Numbered from the stretch's first letter, positions 27,697-37,052 are shown. The stretch: 64,000 nt of DNA from Flavobacterium petrolei (GCF_003314435.2 NZ_QNVY02000004.1:186001-250000); one strand, 5' to 3'. A program made the numbers and translations. The notes: generated by a model not told the origin, from the letters alone.

Positions 27697-27864
27697 AGAT
27701 GTGATGAAACGGGTGCAAGATACGAAGACTTAAATATTTTAGGTGTGCTAGTAATTTTCTAATTGGATAATTGGTAGTAAGGAAGAGTGTAAAAAATCAA
27801 AGGGCATGACAAAATGTTCCTTGTTGAAAAACCTAAACTCGTTCTCTTCGAAGAAAAGACACTG

Positions 27865-27896
27865 ATTACTAATACAGGAAAACCTGTCTTAGTAAT
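27865..27896. repeat. 14-bp hairpin with AAAA loop
   Basis: ATTACTAATACAGG pairs with CCTGTCTTAGTAAT with one mismatch around a 4-nt loop. It lies directly before the DUF932 scrap. Confidence 0.6.
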
Positions 27897-27907
27897 GTTA
27901 TAAGTCG

Positions 27908-28046
27908 TCAGGTGCTTATCTCACGCTATTTTAAAAATGTACGATTCCATAAAGATGATGAAGCCAAACTAACTTCTCCTTTGACGGGTGACACAAGACA
28001 ATTGCGAATACAATCGGCATTCAATCTTAGTGGTGAATTTGCTAAT
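27908..28046 (+). pseudogene. DUF932 C-terminal scrap (second copy)
   Basis: The frame from 27930 reads YFKNVRFHKDDEAKLTSPL, then RIQSAFNLSGEFAN. It aligns with the C-terminus of the DUF932 gene at 22.95 kb (YFQNVRSYKDQQAKLASLL, RAQSAFNLCNDFATN). GAY just upstream, in another frame, also matches, so a frameshift is present. Only about the last 45 residues are left. The frame runs straight into a kinase fragment. The orientation is opposite to the first copy. Confidence 0.75.
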
Positions 28047-28493
28047 AAACCGATTTTAGAAAATAAATGGGAGCAGGAAACGGCTATTTTGATTTTTCTT
28101 TTATCCGTTTACACTTAACGACTGGGTTTTTTATACAAAGTTGGAAAGGTTTTAGTAATGGTTTGCTTTATTTTTTCGTACTATATTTTCATGCACAGCT
28201 CAATCGCGTTTTTCTGCTTCCAATTTTATAAAAAAAAATATCAACCGGCTTTATATATAATTTTTGCTGTTGGGTTAATAGTATTGTTTATGGTCTTTTT
28301 CTATGAAATTTCAACCGAGTTTATTTACAAAAATTGCTTTTTATACATATCATTCCATCAAGAAATGTATCAGTTTCAGTTTGCTACCTTGTCTGGAAGG
28401 TTTGTTTGTAAATTGGGAACCATACAGATTTTAGAACATTACCGAGCACAAAAAAAAGAAGCCAACAAAGTATTGTTGATCAATCAGGTTCAC
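28047..28493 (+). pseudogene. Decayed duplicate of the 5' part of the LytS-type kinase gene
   Basis: This DNA is clearly homologous to 43744-44189, the first 150 or so codons of the intact kinase gene. Shared protein segments are KPILENKWEQETAIL, YIIFAVGLIVLFMVFFYE (intact: YIILTVGLIALFTVFLYQ), FIYKNCFLY, YQFQFATLSG and QILEHYRAQKKEANKVLL. Frameshifts near 28100 and 28150 break the frame. Homology stops after about NQV, just before the phosphoacceptor His region. A terminator-like hairpin follows. Confidence 0.88.
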
Positions 28494-28499
28494 ATACTA

Positions 28500-28540
28500 G
28501 GACAAATCAGATTTTTGCTGATTTGTCCCTATTTTTTACT
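28500..28540 (+). terminator. Rho-independent terminator after the kinase fragment
   Basis: A perfect 11-bp stem (GGACAAATCAG / CTGATTTGTCC) with a 7-nt loop is followed by CTATTTTTT. It begins right where the kinase homology ends. Confidence 0.8.
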
Positions 28541-28849
28541 ATATAAATCCTTGTATAGCATTACCGTCTTAAAGATAAAATTTCAATTAGTATATAATTA
28601 ACGATTAATTTCGTACACATACTTAATATAAATATGCCCTTAATCGGCAGATTAATACATTTCGTCTAAAAAAAATGTAATTATCAGAAAATCAGATGTT
28701 TGTGATTAAAAAACCCCAAAAAAAAACTAATTTTGAATCATAAAACAATTAAGTATTAACCTATATTTTATAACACTTAATTGTTGCATCAATACCTCCA
28801 AATCTTTATATAATCAATTTGTATTTATAACCAATTAAATATATTTATT
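28541..28849. other. Intergenic region, no gene seen
   Basis: 309 bp of AT-rich DNA before the DUF6799 gene. I see no box of the Crp/Fnr type and no clear hairpin. Confidence 0.45.
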
Positions 28850-29521
28850 ATGAAAAGAATACTTTTTTCAATCGCATTAGTAGTCTTAGTAGCTACTGTA
28901 GGTTCAAGTCAAATTCAAGATCAAGATCAGGATCGTAATCAGGACCGAATCATGCTCGTAGATGGTGATGTATTACAAATAAGAGACCGAGATCAGGTAC
29001 GTCTAAAAGATAAGGTAACGCTTACTGATGGTACAACTATAAATCCAAATGGCAGTTATCAAACAAGTGATGGGAAAAAATTGCGTCTTCGAGATGGAGA
29101 ATGTCTGGATATGAACGGAGTAAAATACACCAATGAATACCAATACAGACAAAGAATACAAAATGAAAACAAAAACCTTTCGGAAGCACAAATACGAGAA
29201 AAAAATCAGAACAGAACTCAATTTATGCTCTTAAACGGAACTGTATTTCAAGTACGAAATGAATCTCAAAATAGAATTCAAGAAAAACTTAATTTGGGTA
29301 ACGGTGTAGTTATAAATCCTGACGGAAGTTACCAAACTCGTAGCCAAAATAAATTACGTCTCAAAGAAGGGGAATGTTTAAATATGGATGGGCAAAAATT
29401 TCAAAATGCATACACGCATCGAAAAATGACTATTCAAAAACAAATGGATGCAAACAAAGTTAGGATGAACAAAAAAATCCAAAGTAAACCAAACATCCAA
29501 AAAAGAGGTAGAGTACAATAA
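28850..29521 (+). CDS. Exported protein with two DUF6799 repeats
   Basis: This 223-aa protein has a signal peptide ending near GSSQ, then a D/Q/R-rich stretch (IQDQDQDRNQDR). Two DUF6799-like repeats follow, each of the form LxDGTTINPNGSYQT...LRLRDGECLDMNG: about residues 35-95 and 125-185. The C-terminus is Lys/Gln-rich and very basic. Function is unknown; the family is exported in Bacteroidota. A terminator follows, then another exported protein. Confidence 0.75.
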   Translation: MKRILFSIALVVLVATVGSSQIQDQDQDRNQDRIMLVDGDVLQIRDRDQVRLKDKVTLTDGTTINPNGSYQTSDGKKLRLRDGECLDMNGVKYTNEYQYRQRIQNENKNLSEAQIREKNQNRTQFMLLNGTVFQVRNESQNRIQEKLNLGNGVVINPDGSYQTRSQNKLRLKEGECLNMDGQKFQNAYTHRKMTIQKQMDANKVRMNKKIQSKPNIQKRGRVQ

Positions 29522-29527
29522 ATAACA

Positions 29528-29571
29528 AAAGCAACTTTGGTTTTAAAAATCAAAGTTGCTTTAATTTTTTA
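29528..29571 (+). terminator. Rho-independent terminator after DUF6799 gene
   Basis: A perfect 12-bp stem, AAAGCAACTTTG / CAAAGTTGCTTT, with an 11-nt loop and a T-rich tail. Confidence 0.85.
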
Positions 29572-29589
29572 ATTCAAAATTCTATTAAA

Positions 29590-30465
29590 ATGAAAAACTT
29601 ACCACTCTTATTTTATTTGCTTTTAGTAGCACTCCCAATTTCATTAATGGGACAAAACCTAAAAAACAAAGATAAAAATTCCTACGTCTTATTTAGTTTA
29701 AACTATGAAAGCGATGCCGTATTTATGGGAAGAAACGATTCTGTCCGTGCGCCATACTTAGTACCTTCATTAGGATTTTATGACAGATCGGGTTTTTTTG
29801 CAGATGCGTCATTATCCTATTTAACTAAATCGGAAGAAAGCAGAATAGACCTGTTTTTATTAACTGCAGGATACCAATTTAATTCTAAAAAATTAAGTGG
29901 CTTACTCTCAGGTACAAAATATTTTTTTAGTAAAGATAGTTACAGCATACAATCGGAAATTGAAGGTGATCTTACAGCCACTCTTGGTTATGACTTAAGC
30001 CTTTTTAAAATTTCATTAACTGCAAGCAGCTATTTCAGCAGTAATAGTTCTACTGATTTCTTCGGAGGAATACAATTAGATAAATCAATATACGCATTAG
30101 ATGATAATTTTGAAATAACTCCAACATTTAATATTTTTGGAGGATCACAATACTTTTATCAGGAGTACTACACTTACAATCGTTTGGGAAACCGAAAAGG
30201 GAAGAGTAATCTGCAAAATCCATCCATTAACAATTCTATTGCTATAAAGGAAGTAAACCAATTTAATGTTTTAAATCTTGAAATTAGTTTACCCATTCAA
30301 TTTCAAAGTAATTCATTTCTATTTTCAATTTCTCCTCATTGGGCATTTCCCCAAAGCAATGCAACCATTACTACTAATGAAATAATATTAAAAGAAGACC
30401 TCAAAAATATATTTTACTGGTCAGGGGGCATTAGTTATTGGCTCAATACCAAAAAAAGGAAATAA
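29590..30465 (+). CDS. Exported protein, possibly an outer-membrane beta-barrel, unknown function
   Basis: This 291-aa protein has a signal peptide ending near ISLMGQ. The mature part alternates hydrophobic and polar residues with many aromatics (YVLFSLNYESDAVFMG, LFLLTAGYQFNS, FLFSISPHWAFP, FYWSGGISYWL), as in beta-barrels. No family is recognised. It sits 18 bp after the terminator of the DUF6799 gene and may share read-through expression. Confidence 0.65.
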   Translation: MKNLPLLFYLLLVALPISLMGQNLKNKDKNSYVLFSLNYESDAVFMGRNDSVRAPYLVPSLGFYDRSGFFADASLSYLTKSEESRIDLFLLTAGYQFNSKKLSGLLSGTKYFFSKDSYSIQSEIEGDLTATLGYDLSLFKISLTASSYFSSNSSTDFFGGIQLDKSIYALDDNFEITPTFNIFGGSQYFYQEYYTYNRLGNRKGKSNLQNPSINNSIAIKEVNQFNVLNLEISLPIQFQSNSFLFSISPHWAFPQSNATITTNEIILKEDLKNIFYWSGGISYWLNTKKRK

Positions 30466-30576
30466 ACAATAATTGTATAACAAAAATAGCTTTTAGACTT
30501 ACCCAGTTGCGACTAATATTACTTACTGATTGCAAAATAGATTTGACCAAATTTTGAAAAAATTAAATGATTCACC

Positions 30577-31073
30577 ATGTCAAAAATTGTAATACTTGGA
30601 GCAGGAATTGCCGGTCAAACCGCAGCAGCTCATTTGAGACAAAAACTTTCAAAAAATCACGATGTTCTCGTAGTTTCTCCTAATAGAAATTACCAATGGG
30701 TTCCTTCTAACATTTGGGTAGGCATCAGACGTATGTGAGTCAAAGAGGTTATTTTCCCTTTAGAGCCTTTGTACAAAAAAATGACATCGGCTACAAAAAA
30801 GCACAAGTCATTTCGTTTCATCCCGAAGGCGATCCTTCCGAAGCCAAACCATATGTGCTCGTCGAATATGTTTTTGCAGAACGAAAAGGCATTCGAGAAA
30901 AATTACGCTATGATTTCCTCATCAATGAAACGGGTCTAAAATTAGCGTTTTACATGACCGAAGGTTTGATTACTGGAACTAATATAACCTTCTCTGCTTG
31001 TACTTATTACCATGCTTCACACGCATCAACAGGACCACATGATTTAATTAGAGAAATAAAAACAACTAATTAA
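30577..31073 (+). pseudogene. Broken sulfide:quinone oxidoreductase-like FAD protein
   Basis: The start at 30577 encodes the FAD-binding signature MSKIVILGAGIAGQTAAAHL and NYQWVPSNIWVG, then a premature TGA at 30736-30738 within GIRRM. The same frame continues VKEVIFPLEPLYKKM. The homology then shifts to another frame: DIGYKKAQVISFHPEGD, then LRYDFLINETG. These are typical internal segments of sulfide:quinone oxidoreductase-like proteins. The remainder (normally around 300 further residues with the Cys motifs) is missing. A terminator follows. The loss is striking because sulfur-oxidation genes are intact 18 kb away. Confidence 0.8.
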
Positions 31074-31077
31074 TCTC

Positions 31078-31116
31078 AAGCATCTTTAAAACCATTTAAA
31101 GATGCTTTTTTTATTT
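31078..31116 (+). terminator. Rho-independent terminator after the broken SQR gene
   Basis: A perfect 13-bp stem AAGCATCTTTAAA / TTTAAAGATGCTT with loop ACCA and a T-tract. Confidence 0.88.
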
Positions 31117-31127
31117 TATCGGACGAG

Positions 31128-31172
31128 TGTGACATTAGTTACTGTTTACGTATTTTCTGATATTTACCTTTA
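31128..31172 (+). promoter_or_regulatory. Crp/Fnr-type box and -7 element before the first RND operon
   Basis: TGTGACATTAGTTACT at 31128-31143 is a near-palindrome of the TGTGAC-N4-GTTACA type. Exactly 21 bp later lies TACCTTTA (31165-31172), close to the TAnnTTTG -7 element. The box ends 54 bp before the tolC-like start. Its centre would be near -41, the class II activator position. Four other boxes with the same geometry lie at 46.9, 51.8, 53.4 and 59.7 kb. Confidence 0.6.
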
Positions 31173-31197
31173 CTGCATTAATTTAGAAAAAACTATT

Positions 31198-32511
31198 ATG
31201 AAGCAAATAAACACATTACTACTCTTTGGAATTCTTTCCTTTTCTGCTGTAGGATTCAGTCAGGATACCTTGACTATTTCTAAAAAAGAAATTTGGCAAA
31301 AGGCTTCCGATAAAAACCTGCAAATCAAAATCGTTAATCAGGACTTCAAATCGGCACAAGCAGATTACAGACAATCTAATTCGTTATTCTTACCCAGTAT
31401 TTCGGCATCACATACAGCGATTTCAACAACAAATCCTTTGATGGCTTTTGGTTCCAAATTGAATCAGGAAATTTTAACGCAATCTGATTTTAATCCCGCT
31501 CTATTAAACAATCCTGCAAGAACGAAAAATTTTGCTACTAAAATTGAGGTTTTACAACCCTTAATCAATGTAGATGGATTGTACGGAAGACAAGCTGCCA
31601 AAGCAAAAATGCAAGCTTTTCAATTGCAAACAGAGCGCACCAAAGAATATCTTGAACTAGAAGTCAATAAAGCTTTCATGGAATTGCAATTGGGTTACAA
31701 AGCGGTAAAAGTTTTGGAAAAAGCCAACACAACTGCTGCAGCGAATTTGAAATTGATAGAAAATTATTTTAAACAAGGGATTCTTCAAAAAACCGATTTG
31801 CTTTCGGTACAGGTTCGTGTAAATGAAATTAAAAATCAGTTGCAATATGCAAAAAGCAATGTACAAAATGCTTCCGATTATTTGGGATTTCTTTTAAATG
31901 AAGATACTGGCACTAAAGTATATAAACCTATCGAGGAATTGGAAAATGCGATAGCTATTCAAACCATCAACACGACGCTTTCCAGCAATAGGAAAGACAT
32001 TCAAGCAATGGATAAATCATCTGAAGCCTACGCAAAAATGGTACAATCGAGCAAAATGAATTTCTTGCCGAGATTGAATGCTTTTGGAAGTTATGAATTG
32101 TATGATGATAAACTTTTTGGAACCAATGCCAAAGGATATTTAATTGGTGCACAAGTATCATGGAATGTTTTTGACGGTTATAAATCTATTGGAAAAATGG
32201 AAAAAGCCAAAGCAGATTTCCAAAAGTCAGAAATGGAAAACCAGCAATATAAATCCAAAAGTCAATTGGAATTAAACAAAACCAACCGTCAGTTAAAAGA
32301 TGCTGAGAATAAGGTTAATCTTTCCAAATTAGCATTAGAACAATCACAAGAAGCCTACAGAATCCGTAGTAATCGTTTTACGCAGGGATTGGAAAAAACA
32401 ACTGATTTATTACAAGCAGAAACCCAAATGTCTCAAAAAGAACTGGAATTCCTGCAAGCCGTTTTCGAATATAATTTTACTCAAGAATATTTACAATTTT
32501 TGACCAAGTAA
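31198..32511 (+). CDS. TolC-family outer-membrane efflux protein (RND system 1)
   Basis: I start at the ATG at 31198 (437 aa), which begins a proper signal peptide MKQINTLLLFGILSF...VGFSQ. An upstream ATG would run through the promoter. The repeated OEP pattern is clear: QADYRQSNSLFLPSISASHT, LEVNKAFMELQLGYKAV, then a second half with NFLPRLNAFGSYELYDD and AYRIRSNRFTQGLEKTTDLL. It forms the outer-membrane channel for the adaptor and permease encoded downstream. It is the first gene of the operon and follows a Crp/Fnr-type box. Confidence 0.9.
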   Translation: MKQINTLLLFGILSFSAVGFSQDTLTISKKEIWQKASDKNLQIKIVNQDFKSAQADYRQSNSLFLPSISASHTAISTTNPLMAFGSKLNQEILTQSDFNPALLNNPARTKNFATKIEVLQPLINVDGLYGRQAAKAKMQAFQLQTERTKEYLELEVNKAFMELQLGYKAVKVLEKANTTAAANLKLIENYFKQGILQKTDLLSVQVRVNEIKNQLQYAKSNVQNASDYLGFLLNEDTGTKVYKPIEELENAIAIQTINTTLSSNRKDIQAMDKSSEAYAKMVQSSKMNFLPRLNAFGSYELYDDKLFGTNAKGYLIGAQVSWNVFDGYKSIGKMEKAKADFQKSEMENQQYKSKSQLELNKTNRQLKDAENKVNLSKLALEQSQEAYRIRSNRFTQGLEKTTDLLQAETQMSQKELEFLQAVFEYNFTQEYLQFLTK

Positions 32512-32571
32512 GAGTTAAGAAATAGAAGAAAAAACAAAGAAGAAAGACATAAAATAATCAATAAAAAAATC

Positions 32572-33651
32572 ATGAAAAAAATAATAGCAATCCTTTCAAT
32601 AGCTGCAGTTTTCTTAACCTCATGCGGAGGCGACAAAAAAGAACCAATTAAGACAGAACCAGCAATTGCAGTGAAAGTAAGCGGAATTTCAGCTGATGGC
32701 AACAGTCCGTTTGTAACGGCCAGCGGTAAAATTGAAGCAGAAAACAGCGCCAACCTCAGCACGAGAATGATGGGTTATGTCACTAAACTTCATGTACAAG
32801 TAGGCCAAAAAGTAGGTGCCGGACAATTATTGGTCAGCATTAATAACACTGATTTGCAAGCCAAAAAAGCACAGGTCGATGCCAGTATTCTTCAAGCGAC
32901 TGCGGGTTACAACAATGCTAAAAAAGATTACGATCGTTTTGTGAATTTATTCAAACAACAAAGTGCTTCGCAAAAAGAATTAGATGATATGACGGCGCGT
33001 TACGAAATGGCAAAAGCAGGATTGGAAGGAGCTAGACAAATGCGAAACGAGATTTTAGCTCAATTTTCCTATTCGAATATTAGGGCTCCGTTTTCAGGAA
33101 CAGTGACTAATACTTTCGTAAAAGAAGGTGATATGGCAAATCCCGGAATGCCTTTGGTAAGTATTGAAGGTGCTTCAAGATTACAAGTAACGGCCATGGT
33201 GTCTGAAAATGATATTGCAGAAATCAAAAAAGGAATGCCTGTACATGTTTTGGTAAAATCATCAAATGCAAAACTAATTGGAAAAGTAAGCGAAGTGAGT
33301 ATTTCGGCTACGAATACCGGAGGACAATATTTGGTAAAGGTAAATTTAGATAAAACCGATAATTCCGTATTATCAGGAATGTTTGTAAATGTGCAATTTC
33401 CTGTTGCAAACAAAACGCAAACTGTTGCGTCTGATCGAATTTTAATTCCCGAAAGTGCTTTGGTAAAAAAAGGACAATTAAGCGGAATCTATACAATTGG
33501 AACTGGAAATATTGCCATTCTGAGATGGTTACGAATAGGGAAAACGTTTGGGAATCAAGTAGAAGTGTTATCTGGTTTATCAGCGAACGAGCAATATATC
33601 GTTTCGGCAGATGGGAAGTTGTATAACGGAGCTTTGGTTCATATTCAGTAA
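32572..33651 (+). CDS. RND periplasmic adaptor lipoprotein (system 1)
   Basis: This 359-aa membrane-fusion protein has lipobox Cys18 in FLTSCGGDKK. A biotinyl-lipoyl-like domain (MMGYVTKLHVQVGQKVGAGQLL), a coiled-coil hairpin (about 85-140), a second lipoyl half (YSNIRAPFSGTVTNTFVKEGD) and beta-barrel/MP domains follow. It joins the permease to the TolC-like channel. It begins 60 bp after the tolC-like gene. No metal-binding His-rich stretch is seen. Confidence 0.9.
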   Translation: MKKIIAILSIAAVFLTSCGGDKKEPIKTEPAIAVKVSGISADGNSPFVTASGKIEAENSANLSTRMMGYVTKLHVQVGQKVGAGQLLVSINNTDLQAKKAQVDASILQATAGYNNAKKDYDRFVNLFKQQSASQKELDDMTARYEMAKAGLEGARQMRNEILAQFSYSNIRAPFSGTVTNTFVKEGDMANPGMPLVSIEGASRLQVTAMVSENDIAEIKKGMPVHVLVKSSNAKLIGKVSEVSISATNTGGQYLVKVNLDKTDNSVLSGMFVNVQFPVANKTQTVASDRILIPESALVKKGQLSGIYTIGTGNIAILRWLRIGKTFGNQVEVLSGLSANEQYIVSADGKLYNGALVHIQ

Positions 33652-33847
33652 AAAAAGTTGAAAGTTTAAGGTTTAAAGCAGAAAAACGGAAGACCAAAAA
33701 CTGAAAATGTATAAAATAAATGTCATTGTTAATTCCGCGTGAGGGATTGAGGCGGCATCCTTTTGTGAAGCGTAGCGGAACAAAAGATACTGCTGAAAGC
33801 CCCGCCCGACCTTTTTGAGAGGGTCACGCCCAAAAAAATAAAAGAAA
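33652..33847. repeat. Spacer with GC-rich repeat-like element inside RND operon 1
   Basis: The spacer interrupts an otherwise tight operon. It holds a 16-bp sequence, AGTTTAAGGTTTAAAG (33663-33678), repeated exactly at 37053-37068 beyond the permease gene. It also holds a GC-rich block at about 33735-33831 starting GCGTGAGGGATTG, with imperfect internal pairing (CTTTTGT / ACAAAAG). I recall similar blocks scattered between genes in Flavobacterium genomes, but cannot check that here. Confidence 0.5.
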
Positions 33848-36800
33848 ATGCAAGAAGGTATTTCAGGTAAAATAGCCCAATTTTTCATCAACTCAAAACT
33901 GACTATTTTGCTTATGGTGGGTTTGATGATTATTGGAGTTTACAGTTCGTTTCTGATTCCTAGGGAAGAAGAACCGCAAATTAATGTTCCAATGGCCGAC
34001 GTGATGGTGGGTTATCCGGGAGCAAGTCCTACAGAAGTAGAAAGTCGTGTGGCAAAACCATTGGAGAAAATAATCTCGAATATCAAAGGGGTTGAACATG
34101 TGCATACGATGGCGATGAACGGTCAGGCGATGTTGATTGTACAGTTTTATGTAGGTCAGGATGTGGAGCGTTCGTATGTAAAATTGTACGACGAATTAGC
34201 AAAACACGAAGATATGTTTCCAAAAGGCGTGTATAAACCTATGGTAAAAACACGTTCTATTGATGATGTTCCTATGTTGGGGATTACGCTTTGGAGTGAT
34301 AAACAAGATAGTTTTCAGTTGCGACAAATTACCGAAGAAGTAACATCGGAAATTGAAAAAATAAAAGATGTGGCGATAACCAAAGAAATAGGTGGAAGCA
34401 ATCGCGAACTGAAAGTGATTCTCGACAAAGATAAAATGGCCGAAAATGGCGTAGATGCTTTGGGAATTATGCAAATGATTCAAGCCAATAACGGAAGTTC
34501 ACAATCGGGGAGTTTTGTACAAAATGACCAAGAATATTTGATTACAACAGGGCAGTTTTTATCGAATGCCGATGATGTCGAAAACTTGGTAGTTGGCGTG
34601 AATAAAAATATGCCCGTGTATTTGAAGCAAGTAGCGAAAGTACAAGATGGACCGGCTACACCCAGAAGTTATGTGGCTTTTGGTTATGGCAAAGCCAATG
34701 AAAAATTTAAAACCGCAAAATCGGAATATCCTGCCGTAACCATATCTGTTGGTAAAGTGAAAGGTGCCGATGCGATGAAAATTTCGGAAAAAATTATTGC
34801 TAAAGTAGAGCAACTAAAGAAAAATATAATTCCAAATGATGTTCACGTCGAAGTAACGAGAAACTACGGTGAAACGGCATCCGACAAAGTAGGCGAATTA
34901 TTGTTACACTTAGGTGTCGCAATAGTTGCGGTGACTATTTTAGTGATGTTAGCCATGGGATGGCGTGGTGGATTGGTTGTATTTTTCTCGGTTCCGTTGA
35001 CATTTGCACTGACCTTATTCGCTTACTATTTATTGGATTATACGTTGAATAGGATTACACTTTTTGCTTTGGTTTTTGTGGTGGGAATTGTTGTGGATGA
35101 CAGTATAATTATTGCCGAAAACATGCATAGGCATTTTAAGATGAAGCGACTGCCCTTTAAACAAGCGGCTATTTATGCGATAAACGAAGTAGGAAATCCA
35201 ACAATTTTGGCAACATTTACAGTTATTGCGGCTATTTTGCCAATGGCTTTCGTATCTGGAATGATGGGGCCTTATATGAGTCCAATGCCGATTGGCGCTT
35301 CGATTGCGATGATTTTGTCTCTATTTGTGGCTTTGACAGTGACCCCTTATTTGGGATATCATTTGCTTCAGGAAAAAGACGATCAAAAACATAAAGAAGC
35401 TGAAGGATTAGAAACTAGTCATATTTATAAAATATACAACAAACTGGAACGACCGTTCTTAGAAAGCAGTATAAAAAGAAGAGTGCTACTTGCCGTAACT
35501 GTTGTGTTATTATTTGGTTCTGTTTTGATGTTTTTCACGAAATCAGTAGTAGTAAAAATGCTGCCTTTCGATAACAAAAATGAGTTTCAAGTGGTAATTG
35601 ATATGCCCGAAGGTACAACACTCGAACGAACTGCAGCGGTTACCAAAGAAATTGCCCAGTATTTATCAAATAAACCAGAAGTGGTCAATTATCAAAATTA
35701 TATAGGAACATCTGCTCCAATTACTTTCAACGGATTGGTACGTCATTACGATATGCGTGGCGGAAGCAACATGGCAGACATTCAGGTGAATCTATTGCAC
35801 AAAGAAGACCGAGATATACAAAGTCATGCTATTGCCAGAGCGATGCGTCCCGATATTCAGAAGATTGCCAAGAAATATGGGGCAAACGTAAAATTAATTG
35901 AAGTACCGCCAGGACCGCCAGTTTTGTCAACCTTAGTCGCTGAGATTTATGGACCCAATTATAAAGACCAAATAAAAGTAGCCCAACAGGTGAAAACTAT
36001 TTTGGAAACAACTTCCGATGTTGTGGATATCGATTGGATGGTAGAAGACAATCAAACGGAATACAAACTGGAAGTAGATAAAGAGAAAGCCATGCTGAAC
36101 GGAATTGCACCGCAACAAGTAGTTGGGAATTTGACTTATTTACTCAAAGAATACCCAGTTTCTAATTTGTATGATGAAAATTCAAATGATAACGTGGCAA
36201 TTGTCCTTTCGCTTGACGATAAAGACAAAACCAGTTTGCAAGACATTCAAAACCTAAAAATCAAAGGAAGTCAGGGAAATATGATTCCGGTGAGTGATTT
36301 GGTAAAAGTAAAAACAGATACATTACAAAAAACCATTTACAGAAAAGACCAGAAACGTGTGGTTTATGTAACGGCTGATATGGCTGGAGCATTAGAAAGT
36401 CCGGTTTATGCAATCTTAGGAATGAGTGAAAAACTGACTGAAATGAAAGTCCCAAAAGGGTACAAAGTCAATGAATTGTATATGGAGCAACCCACAGATG
36501 AAAGTGATTTTACCGTAAAATGGGATGGTGAATGGCAAATTACTTTGGAAGTATTCCGTGATTTAGGTGTTGCCTTTATGGTCGCAATTGTAATCATTTA
36601 TATGTTGATCGTGGGATGGTTCCAGAACTTTAAAACCCCGATTGTGATGATGCTTGCTATACCGCTTTCCTTAATCGGGATTGTGTTTGGCCACTGGTTA
36701 TTGGGCGCTTATTTTACAGCAACTTCTTTCATCGGAATGATTGCATTGGCTGGAGTCATGGTGAGAAACTCGGTTCTGCTGATTGACTTTATAGAAATCC

Positions 36801-37039
36801 GATTGAATGATGGCATTCCACTAAAACAAGCGATTATCGAGGCAGGTGCAGTGAGAACCTCTCCTATTTTATTGACAACTGGTGCTGTGGTTATTGGAGC
36901 TTCTATTATACTGTTTGATCCTTTGTTTCAAGGATTAGCTATTTCATTGGTATTTGGAGCAATAGTTTCTACTATTCTAACATTGATTGTAGTGCCACTG
37001 ATTTATTACATAACGGAGAGAAAGAAATGGGAAAAATAA
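33848..37039 (+). CDS. RND efflux permease (system 1)
   Basis: This 1063-aa inner-membrane pump has the usual two six-helix repeats with large periplasmic loops after TM1 and TM7. TM4 holds the proton-relay Asp pair in FVVGIVVDDSIIIAENMHRH. It takes up substrates from the periplasm or inner membrane and works with the adaptor and TolC-like proteins. Substrate class is not clear; the TM4 motif is not the classic heavy-metal CzcA type. It is followed by small PII-like and DUF2892 genes in the same operon. Confidence 0.92.
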   Translation: MQEGISGKIAQFFINSKLTILLMVGLMIIGVYSSFLIPREEEPQINVPMADVMVGYPGASPTEVESRVAKPLEKIISNIKGVEHVHTMAMNGQAMLIVQFYVGQDVERSYVKLYDELAKHEDMFPKGVYKPMVKTRSIDDVPMLGITLWSDKQDSFQLRQITEEVTSEIEKIKDVAITKEIGGSNRELKVILDKDKMAENGVDALGIMQMIQANNGSSQSGSFVQNDQEYLITTGQFLSNADDVENLVVGVNKNMPVYLKQVAKVQDGPATPRSYVAFGYGKANEKFKTAKSEYPAVTISVGKVKGADAMKISEKIIAKVEQLKKNIIPNDVHVEVTRNYGETASDKVGELLLHLGVAIVAVTILVMLAMGWRGGLVVFFSVPLTFALTLFAYYLLDYTLNRITLFALVFVVGIVVDDSIIIAENMHRHFKMKRLPFKQAAIYAINEVGNPTILATFTVIAAILPMAFVSGMMGPYMSPMPIGASIAMILSLFVALTVTPYLGYHLLQEKDDQKHKEAEGLETSHIYKIYNKLERPFLESSIKRRVLLAVTVVLLFGSVLMFFTKSVVVKMLPFDNKNEFQVVIDMPEGTTLERTAAVTKEIAQYLSNKPEVVNYQNYIGTSAPITFNGLVRHYDMRGGSNMADIQVNLLHKEDRDIQSHAIARAMRPDIQKIAKKYGANVKLIEVPPGPPVLSTLVAEIYGPNYKDQIKVAQQVKTILETTSDVVDIDWMVEDNQTEYKLEVDKEKAMLNGIAPQQVVGNLTYLLKEYPVSNLYDENSNDNVAIVLSLDDKDKTSLQDIQNLKIKGSQGNMIPVSDLVKVKTDTLQKTIYRKDQKRVVYVTADMAGALESPVYAILGMSEKLTEMKVPKGYKVNELYMEQPTDESDFTVKWDGEWQITLEVFRDLGVAFMVAIVIIYMLIVGWFQNFKTPIVMMLAIPLSLIGIVFGHWLLGAYFTATSFIGMIALAGVMVRNSVLLIDFIEIRLNDGIPLKQAIIEAGAVRTSPILLTTGAVVIGASIILFDPLFQGLAISLVFGAIVSTILTLIVVPLIYYITERKKWEK

Positions 37040-37052
37040 AAAAATGGTGTAG

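Larger units (their letters stand above)
27464..27907. other. Noncoding region with strong RNA-like hairpins
   Basis: No gene is visible in 444 bp. Two stable inverted repeats lie at 27676-27696 and 27865-27896, and the composition between them is purine-rich and intron- or ncRNA-like. I could not assign it to a known RNA family. Confidence 0.4.

Noticed and set aside
27600..27800. Group II intron
   Set aside because: Some purine-rich segments looked suggestive, but no domain V, no reverse transcriptase gene and no clear 5' end were seen.
31102..31197. Upstream ATG for the first TolC-like gene
   Set aside because: It would place the Crp/Fnr-type box and promoter inside the coding region and spoil the signal peptide.
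33848..37039. CzcA/CusA heavy-metal permease
   Set aside because: The TM4 motif (VVDDSIIIAEN) does not match the heavy-metal subgroup; substrate left open.
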